A stretch of 9,479 bases of DNA from the NCBI GenBank assembly GCA_017456465.1, contig JAFTJJ010000034.1, positions 1-9,479 of the forward strand, given 5' to 3'. This stretch comes from Clostridia bacterium (GTDB lineage Bacteria > Bacillota > Clostridia > Christensenellales > UBA1242). Of this stretch, positions 5,365 to 9,479 are shown one piece after another; positions within the stretch are counted from its first letter, which is position 1; each line of letters starts with the position of its first letter. The notes below the pieces were generated by a model, which saw nothing but the letters and a program-made list of their open reading frames with translations, was not told where the DNA came from and made no database searches. Position numbers and translations under genes: made by a program.

Positions 5365-7056
5365 ATGCTGAGTAGTCTTTCAATTAAAAACATCGCACTG
5401 ATTGATGATTTAAAAATTGAGCTCGGAAACGGGCTCAATGTTCTTACGGGTGAAACTGGTGCGGGAAAATCACTTGTTATTGACTCCATATCGTTGCTTT
5501 TGGGGGAGCGAGCAGACAAGTCTTTAATCTCTTTTGGCAAAGAATATGCTTATGTGGAGGCTGTGTTTGATGATGTGAATGAATGTGTTTGCAATTTGCT
5601 TGAAGATTTTGGTCTTGAAAGAGAAAGTACTGTGGTTATTTCGAGAAAAATTACAATGGAAGGAAAAAATGAATGCAGAGTGAATGGCAAAGTTTTTACA
5701 CTTTCAATGCTTAAAAAAATCTCAACACCGCTGATGGATTTGCATGGGCAATTTGAACATCAATTGTTGCTTGCTGAAAGCAATCACATCAAAATGCTTG
5801 ATTATTTTGCTGGCAACAAAGTATCTTCAATTTTGCACGAATTCAAAAGTGCACATGCTGCACTTAAAGATATTCTGAATCAAATTTCTTCTTTTGAAAC
5901 TGATTCAAGTGAGAGAGCGAGACTTCTTGATTTATATAAATTTCAAATCGATGAAATCGAAAATGCTGGGTTTAAGGATGGTGAAGAAGAAGAACTTAAG
6001 GACTTTAGGGTTAGGGTTCTTTCACAAGAAAAGATTTTGGAATCAATCAAGAGTGCATTGCTTGTTGCTGAGGGTGGTGGATATGGCGGAAGCTCGATTG
6101 TTTCAATGATTGGGAAAATGAGCTCAGACGTGTCAGGTGCAGCGGCTTATGTTAAAGAAGCGCAAAGTTTATCATCAAGAATTGATGGTGTCAAATTTGA
6201 AATTATGGACATTATTGATTCGCTTGAGAGCATTAAAGACAATCTTTATTTCAATGAGTTTGAAGCTGAAGAGAATGAAAAAAGGCTTGACCTTTTGTCT
6301 TCACTTAAAAAGAAATATGGATCAACGGTTCAAGAAATAAATAAGTACTTAGATAAAATTCGATTTGAATTCAAAAGGCTTGAGGATTCGGAAGATCTTG
6401 TTCGTGATCTCGAAATACAAAAAGAAACACTTGCAAGTCATCTTCTCAAAATTGGGACAGAACTTTCGACAGAAAGAAAAAAAGCCGCTTTGAAATTTGA
6501 AGAACGAATGACTGCTGAACTTGTTTCGCTTGGAATGAAGGATGCAAAGTTTGTTGTTAAATTTTCCGATGTTGAACTTGAAAGTGCCCAAAGTGATGGT
6601 TTGGATAAGGTTGAATTTTTGTTTACTGCAAATGCTGGACAACCTCTCAAACTTTTGTCAAGTGTTGCAAGTGGTGGTGAGATCAGCAGGCTTATGCTTG
6701 CGATCAAAAATATTGGTGGCGGAGAAATCGGCGCAAGCACAATGATTTTTGATGAAATTGACACAGGCGTAAGTGGTCACATTGCAGCGGTGATTGCAGA
6801 AAAGTTGCTTTCAATTGCAAAAACTCATCAGGTGATTTGTGTGACACATTTGGCTCAAATTGCAAGTTATGGCACTGACCATTATTATATTGAAAAGAAC
6901 ACAACTGATGGCACAACAAAGACATCCATTCAAAAAATTAATGGTGAAAGCAGAATTCGAGAAATTGCAAGGCTTATTGGTGGGAATATTTCAGAATTTT
7001 CACTTGAACATGCAAAAGCAATGATTGAAGATGGAATAAACTTTCGAAAAAAATAA
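5365..7056 (+). CDS. recN: DNA repair protein RecN
   Basis: A 563-residue SMC-like ATPase of the usual RecN length. The Walker A motif is GETGAGKS (29-36). A conserved LMDLHGQFEHQLLL block is at 123-136. A long coiled coil with an interruption occupies about 155-380. The ABC signature is ASGGEISR (435-442), Walker B is TMIFDEID (459-466), and the His-switch segment is VICVTHLAQIAS (490-501). The end RIREIARLIGG (530-540) is typical. RecN is recruited early to double-strand breaks and helps hold ends for RecA-dependent repair. AAGGGA (5350-5355) lies nine bases before the ATG. It closes the nusB-xseA-xseB-recN run. A terminator-like hairpin begins 30 bases after its TAA. Confidence 0.96.
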   Translation: MLSSLSIKNIALIDDLKIELGNGLNVLTGETGAGKSLVIDSISLLLGERADKSLISFGKEYAYVEAVFDDVNECVCNLLEDFGLERESTVVISRKITMEGKNECRVNGKVFTLSMLKKISTPLMDLHGQFEHQLLLAESNHIKMLDYFAGNKVSSILHEFKSAHAALKDILNQISSFETDSSERARLLDLYKFQIDEIENAGFKDGEEEELKDFRVRVLSQEKILESIKSALLVAEGGGYGGSSIVSMIGKMSSDVSGAAAYVKEAQSLSSRIDGVKFEIMDIIDSLESIKDNLYFNEFEAEENEKRLDLLSSLKKKYGSTVQEINKYLDKIRFEFKRLEDSEDLVRDLEIQKETLASHLLKIGTELSTERKKAALKFEERMTAELVSLGMKDAKFVVKFSDVELESAQSDGLDKVEFLFTANAGQPLKLLSSVASGGEISRLMLAIKNIGGGEIGASTMIFDEIDTGVSGHIAAVIAEKLLSIAKTHQVICVTHLAQIASYGTDHYYIEKNTTDGTTKTSIQKINGESRIREIARLIGGNISEFSLEHAKAMIEDGINFRKK

Positions 7057-7086
7057 AATTTGTGCATGATTTTCAACAAAAAAGAC

Positions 7087-7123
7087 AAACTACTTTTATG
7101 AAAATGAAAGTAGTTTTATTTTA
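7087..7123 (+). terminator. Strong terminator-like hairpin after recN, overlapping the spoIVB start
   Basis: AAACTACTTT (7087-7096) and AAAGTAGTTT (7107-7116) are perfect inverted repeats. Three further pairs (one a G-T wobble) extend the stem to 13 bp closing on a GAAA tetraloop (7100-7103). TTTATTTT follows. It has the form of an intrinsic terminator for the recN transcript, but the two candidate spoIVB start codons (7098 and 7104) lie in its loop and inner stem, so it could also act on spoIVB translation. Confidence 0.6.
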
Positions 7124-8243
7124 TCAAAAATTTATTATATTTTTGCTTTGTTTAGGGATTGGAGTTTGTTTTTTAAGCGCAAATTATGGCTTTGAAACAC
7201 ATCATTCGGTTTCGAATCTTGTTGCAGCAAACAATACATTTCCAAGACTTAGAGACATATTTAAAAATTTTTTTGATTCGCCATTTAAGAATCATGATGA
7301 TAATAATTTGCCAGATGAATATGTTTATGTTGGAGGTTTTCCGATTGGGCTTGCTCTTGCAACAGATGGCGTTGTGGTTATTGCAAAAGGCACAGTAACA
7401 ACAGTTCATGGTGAAATCAACACAACAAATGGATCAGACATTAAAGTGGGTGACATAATCACACATTTGGATGATTACAAGGTTTCATCGACCGAAGACA
7501 TTGAATTGTATTTGGGGCGAAAGTATGATGGAAAAACAAACGTTTCAGTTAAACTCATGAGGGGAGATGATCAAGTTTCAACAACGATTCTTCCAGAAAA
7601 AGATTGCTTGTCGGATAAGTTCAAACTTGGTCTTTGGGTGAGGGATTCGGCTTCTGGTGTTGGAACAATGACTTTCATCAAGGAAAATGGTGAGTTCTCT
7701 GCTTTGGGGCATCCAATTTCAGATGTTGATACGGCTTCAAAATTTGAAGTTAAGAATGGTAATATTTTCAAGTGCAACATTGTTGGTGTTCAAAAGGGAA
7801 CGTTTGGAACACCCGGAGAGCTTCGTGGGTTGTTTTTGAAAAATGGAGCGAGTATTGGTGAGCTTTTTCAAAACACTGAATTTGGTGCAAAAGGAGTGAT
7901 GAACAAATCTTTTATGGAAAAAGCAAATCTGCATAAGATGAAGGTTGGAAGAAAGGGATTTGTTAAAACTGGGAAAGCCACGATTCTCACGACTATTGAC
8001 GGAGTGACGCCAGAAGAATTTGATATTGAAATTGTTAAAACTTCCGTTCAAAATGAGCCACAGAAAAAAATTATGATCCTTCATGTGACGGACAAAAGAC
8101 TTTTGGAAAAGACTGGTGGAATTGTTCAAGGAATGAGTGGAAGCCCAATAATTCAAAATGGGCGTATTGTTGGGGCTGTTACTCATGTTTTCGTGAATGA
8201 TCCGACGCGTGGATATGGGCTTTTTATGGATTGGATGTTGTAG
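7098..8243 (+). CDS. spoIVB: SpoIVB sporulation signalling serine protease (peptidase S55)
   Basis: A 381-residue protein from the ATG at 7098 (379 from 7104; a GTG at 7062 would give 393). The N-terminal helix (about 12-27) is a membrane anchor or signal. A PDZ domain spans about 76-163 (YVGGFPIGLALATDGVVV, then KVGDIITHLDDYKV). The S55 protease domain follows, with the catalytic triad placed as in B. subtilis: His205 in SALGHPIS, Asp332 in HVTDKRLLEK and Ser347 in GIVQGMSGSPI. The Asp-Ser spacing of 15 equals the B. subtilis enzyme. SpoIVB is secreted from the forespore and cleaves SpoIVFA to trigger pro-sigma-K processing by SpoIVFB. The end THVFVNDPTRGYGLFMDWML is conserved. No good Shine-Dalgarno site precedes any start, and I found no sigma-G promoter of correct spacing. 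The position between recN and spo0A is canonical. Confidence 0.94.
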   Translation: MKMKVVLFYQKFIIFLLCLGIGVCFLSANYGFETHHSVSNLVAANNTFPRLRDIFKNFFDSPFKNHDDNNLPDEYVYVGGFPIGLALATDGVVVIAKGTVTTVHGEINTTNGSDIKVGDIITHLDDYKVSSTEDIELYLGRKYDGKTNVSVKLMRGDDQVSTTILPEKDCLSDKFKLGLWVRDSASGVGTMTFIKENGEFSALGHPISDVDTASKFEVKNGNIFKCNIVGVQKGTFGTPGELRGLFLKNGASIGELFQNTEFGAKGVMNKSFMEKANLHKMKVGRKGFVKTGKATILTTIDGVTPEEFDIEIVKTSVQNEPQKKIMILHVTDKRLLEKTGGIVQGMSGSPIIQNGRIVGAVTHVFVNDPTRGYGLFMDWML

Positions 8244-8254
8244 ATAAAATAATT

Positions 8255-8283
8255 TTGTATAAAATTGAATAATATTGTAAAAT
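8255..8283 (+). promoter_or_regulatory. Possible second upstream promoter of spo0A
   Basis: TTGTAT (8255-8260) and TAAAAT (8278-8283) are 17 bases apart. The -10 is good, the -35 is poor, and the surroundings are almost pure A/T, so chance is likely. It could be an upstream vegetative promoter beside the better one at 8288. Confidence 0.25.
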
Positions 8284-8287
8284 TTGT

Positions 8288-8316
8288 TTGCAATATATAA
8301 AAACATGTGTTATTAT
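8288..8316 (+). promoter_or_regulatory. Extended -10 sigma-A-type promoter of spo0A
   Basis: TTGCAA (8288-8293) and TATTAT (8311-8316) are separated by 17 bases, with TG one base before the -10 (TGTTATTAT). The start point would be near 8323, giving a leader of about 43 bases. The layout is the same as the promoter before asp23. I found no sigma-H promoter of correct spacing, although spo0A of B. subtilis also uses sigma-H. Confidence 0.6.
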
Positions 8317-8323
8317 AAATTTA

Positions 8324-8343
8324 CTCGAGGTTGAAATTTCGAG
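8324..8343 (+). promoter_or_regulatory. Inverted repeat at the spo0A transcription start
   Basis: CTCGA (8324-8328) and TCGAG (8339-8343) are inverted repeats ten bases apart, immediately after the predicted start point. TTCGAGA at 8338-8344 read on the minus strand is TCTCGAA, one mismatch from the 0A box TGTCGAA. It could be an operator or a small 5' hairpin. Evidence is limited to the symmetry. Confidence 0.3.
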
Positions 8344-8365
8344 AATAATTTATTAGGAACATATT

Positions 8366-9118
8366 ATGGAATTTTACAACAAATTATATTTATTACAGAA
8401 AAAAGGCAATGATCTTGTTGAGGAGAATAGTTTGTTTTTCAAAAATAGTGGTTTGGACTATATGGGACAATTTTCAGATCCTGATGTGTTTTATTCAATT
8501 GCAGTGCTTACAAAATCGAGTATAATATTGTTTGATCCGAAGGGCTTTGAAGATGACTTGGATCATGTTTGTCAATTACTTAGTTCATTGCAAGATTTTA
8601 CGGCATGCAAGATTGTTCTTTGTGATGACTTGCCAAAGGGTTACGAAGTGCCATTTCTTGTTTCTCAAAGCAATGAAAAAATTACAGACAATATTGTTCG
8701 AATTTCTGATTGTATTTTGAGGATTATTAAGGAGCAAAAAGAAAATCCAAACAATGAGAAATATAAGTTTTATAGCAAAATTAGAAATTTGCTTATTGAA
8801 CTTGGTTTTGACAGCAGTGATCTTGGATTTAATTATATTTGTGACAGTGTTTATTACATCATTCAAGAAGATCGTGCAAATGTAAAGATTGTGGGTGATG
8901 TTTACAAATATGTTGCAAAAATCAATGAAACACTTGATTATCGTGTCGAAAGAAACATTAGACATGCGATCGAGCATGCGATGAGTTTGTGTGATCACAA
9001 GTCATTATCTCAAAATGAAAATTTAAAATGTTTTGACAAAATGATGCTTGGAACAACTGCAAAATCTTTGATTTTGGCATTAGTTGGTTATGTGAAATAT
9101 AACGTTGCATTTGCTTAA
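8366..9118 (+). CDS. spo0A: Spo0A-type sporulation master regulator with degenerate receiver domain
   Basis: A 250-residue protein. The C-terminal domain (about 135-246) matches the Spo0A DNA-binding fold: IRNLLIELGFDSSDLGFNYI (139-158), VYKYVAKINETL (179-190) and the recognition region YRVERNIRHAIEHA (192-205), close to B. subtilis SRVERAIRHAIEVA. The N-terminal 120 residues keep the length and strand pattern of a receiver. Asp57 in SIILFDPKG is at the position of the phosphorylated Asp56. However, the Asp-Asp pocket near residues 10-11 is Gln/Lys (LLQKKGND), the Thr/Ser switch after strand 4 appears to be Cys (KIVLCDD), and the conserved Lys before Pro is not visible. Phosphorylation may therefore be lost or changed. 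Position after spoIVB is canonical. AGGAA (8355-8359) lies six bases before the ATG. The spo0A call is strong for domain and place, less certain for regulation. Confidence 0.82.
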   Translation: MEFYNKLYLLQKKGNDLVEENSLFFKNSGLDYMGQFSDPDVFYSIAVLTKSSIILFDPKGFEDDLDHVCQLLSSLQDFTACKIVLCDDLPKGYEVPFLVSQSNEKITDNIVRISDCILRIIKEQKENPNNEKYKFYSKIRNLLIELGFDSSDLGFNYICDSVYYIIQEDRANVKIVGDVYKYVAKINETLDYRVERNIRHAIEHAMSLCDHKSLSQNENLKCFDKMMLGTTAKSLILALVGYVKYNVAFA

Positions 9119-9121
9119 TTG

Positions 9122-9141
9122 TCACAAAGTGTGAATTTTTT
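9122..9141 (+). terminator. Small intrinsic terminator after spo0A
   Basis: TCACA (9122-9126) and TGTGA (9130-9134) pair around a three-base loop, followed by A and six T residues (9136-9141). It starts three bases after the spo0A stop. The stem is only 5 bp, so efficiency is uncertain. Confidence 0.45.
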
Positions 9142-9158
9142 GCATATAGATTTAATAT

Positions 9159-9416
9159 ATGAAAAACTTATGCAAGGAAATTGCGCAGTCATTTTTGATT
9201 TCAATAAACAGGTGTAAACGTATTTATATTTTATGCGCTTTTTTTGTTGCTGCGGGAATTGTTCTTGGATTGATTCTGTCTTTTTCGAGTGCGAGGATTG
9301 GTGATTTTTTGTCTGTTTCCGACAAAAATTACATGGCATACTTAAAGGGGGGCGCGGAACTTTCAGTTTTGTTTCTTGATAAATTCTCTCACATTTTGAT
9401 TGCTTCAATTATTTGA
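9159..9416 (+). CDS. SpoIIM-like membrane protein, N-terminal part, ended by an in-frame TGA
   Basis: This 85-residue frame starts with a basic segment (about 1-22), then a membrane helix (IYILCAFFVAAGIVLGLILSF, about 23-43), a polar loop, and the beginning of a second helix (ILIASII, about 79-85). The pattern of N-terminal helix with G-I-V-L-G, extracellular loop and then a run of helices is that of SpoIIM (DUF95) proteins, which act with SpoIID and SpoIIP in engulfment and often lie downstream of spo0A. The TGA at 9414-9416 falls inside the second hydrophobic helix, and the same frame stays open and hydrophobic to the window end. A TAA at 9153-9155 rules out an earlier start. No Shine-Dalgarno site precedes the ATG. 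It may be a broken gene, a read-through gene or a sequencing error. Family assignment is tentative. Confidence 0.6.
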   Translation: MKNLCKEIAQSFLISINRCKRIYILCAFFVAAGIVLGLILSFSSARIGDFLSVSDKNYMAYLKGGAELSVLFLDKFSHILIASII

Positions 9417-9479
9417 ATAGTGATGAGTTTGAATGGGATCACTATTGTTTTTTCTTTGGTGTATTTGATGTATCAATCA
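9417..9479 (+). pseudogene. Open continuation of the SpoIIM-like frame after the TGA
   Basis: The 21 codons after the TGA, in the same frame, encode IVMSLNGITIVF followed by SLVYLMYQS. This completes the membrane helix begun before the TGA and adds the start of another. There is no further stop before the window edge. Reading the TGA as Trp gives an uninterrupted membrane segment of the expected character. An ATG at 9423 is in frame but has no ribosome binding site. Confidence 0.5.

Noticed and set aside
7034..7071. Sigma-G promoter for spoIVB (GAATA at 7034-7038 with CATGATT at 7065-7071)
   Set aside because: Both halves look right, but the spacer is 26 bases instead of 17-18, and no -35 of the right sequence is at the correct distance.
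8251..8266. Hairpin AATTTT-GTAT-AAAATT after spoIVB as a terminator
   Set aside because: The stem is pure A/T, only 6 bp, and has no T tract, so it is unlikely to terminate transcription.
7737..8306. 189-codon open frame on the minus strand antisense to spoIVB
   Set aside because: It lies opposite a well-conserved protease domain, has no family resemblance, is rich in Asn/Phe/Ser/Lys as expected of an antisense shadow, and lacks a ribosome binding site.
8328..8346. Sigma-H promoter before spo0A (AGGTTGA with GAGAAT)
   Set aside because: The spacing of six bases is much too short for sigma-H, and the -35 is imperfect.
8944..8950. Perfect 0A box TGTCGAA inside spo0A
   Set aside because: It falls in the conserved coding region for the recognition helix (codons for R-V-E-R). 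A 7-base match in coding sequence is expected by chance.
9414..9416. Genome-wide recoding of UGA as tryptophan
   Set aside because: All six Trp codons I counted in the clear genes are TGG and none is an internal TGA. TGA also ends spoIIIAE at the family-like C-terminus and xseA in a normal ATGA overlap. A recoded AT-rich genome should use UGA for most Trp.

Overview
The window reads as chromosomal DNA of an endospore-forming Firmicute (Clostridia-like). It is AT-rich, all credible genes lie on the + strand, and the order matches the conserved sporulation/housekeeping cluster spoIIIA operon - asp23 - nusB - xseA - xseB - recN - spoIVB - spo0A. I cannot name the genus. Several proteins are unusually short or divergent and the cluster is compacted, which suggests a derived, possibly streamlined, uncultured gut-type lineage (inference). 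No rRNA, tRNA, CRISPR array, insertion sequence or phage gene was seen.

Layout. Positions 1-1971 hold the end of spoIIIA: the C-terminal part of spoIIIAE (cut by the window edge), a very short spoIIIAF (two membrane helices only), a 177-bp gap with a candidate sigma-E promoter, then spoIIIAG and spoIIIAH. These encode parts of the mother-cell SpoIIIA channel, which works with SpoIIQ during engulfment. Positions 1972-2490 hold an Asp23/Gls24-family gene that looks like a single-gene unit, with its own sigma-A-type promoter and an intrinsic terminator. Positions 2524-7056 are a tight run: an unrecognised 337-aa two-helix membrane protein (possible partner or anchor of Asp23), nusB (antitermination), xseA and xseB (exonuclease VII, overlapping by ATGA) and recN (DNA repair). 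The isoprenoid, tlyA, NAD-kinase and argR genes that often sit between xseB and recN in Clostridia and Bacilli are absent here.

Positions 7057-8243 hold spoIVB, the PDZ serine protease that signals from the forespore to start pro-sigma-K processing. Its start codons lie in the loop of a strong terminator-like hairpin. Positions 8244-9118 hold a spo0A orthologue by position and by its C-terminal DNA-binding domain. Its receiver domain keeps the phosphoacceptor-position Asp but appears to lack the acidic pocket, the Thr/Ser switch residue and the conserved Lys. A clear extended -10 promoter precedes it. The window ends in a SpoIIM-like membrane gene whose frame is interrupted by one TGA and then stays open to the edge.

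The most interesting points are the degenerate Spo0A receiver, the minimal SpoIIIAF, the hairpin over the spoIVB start, the in-frame TGA in the last gene, and the uncharacterised repeat-bearing membrane protein between asp23 and nusB.
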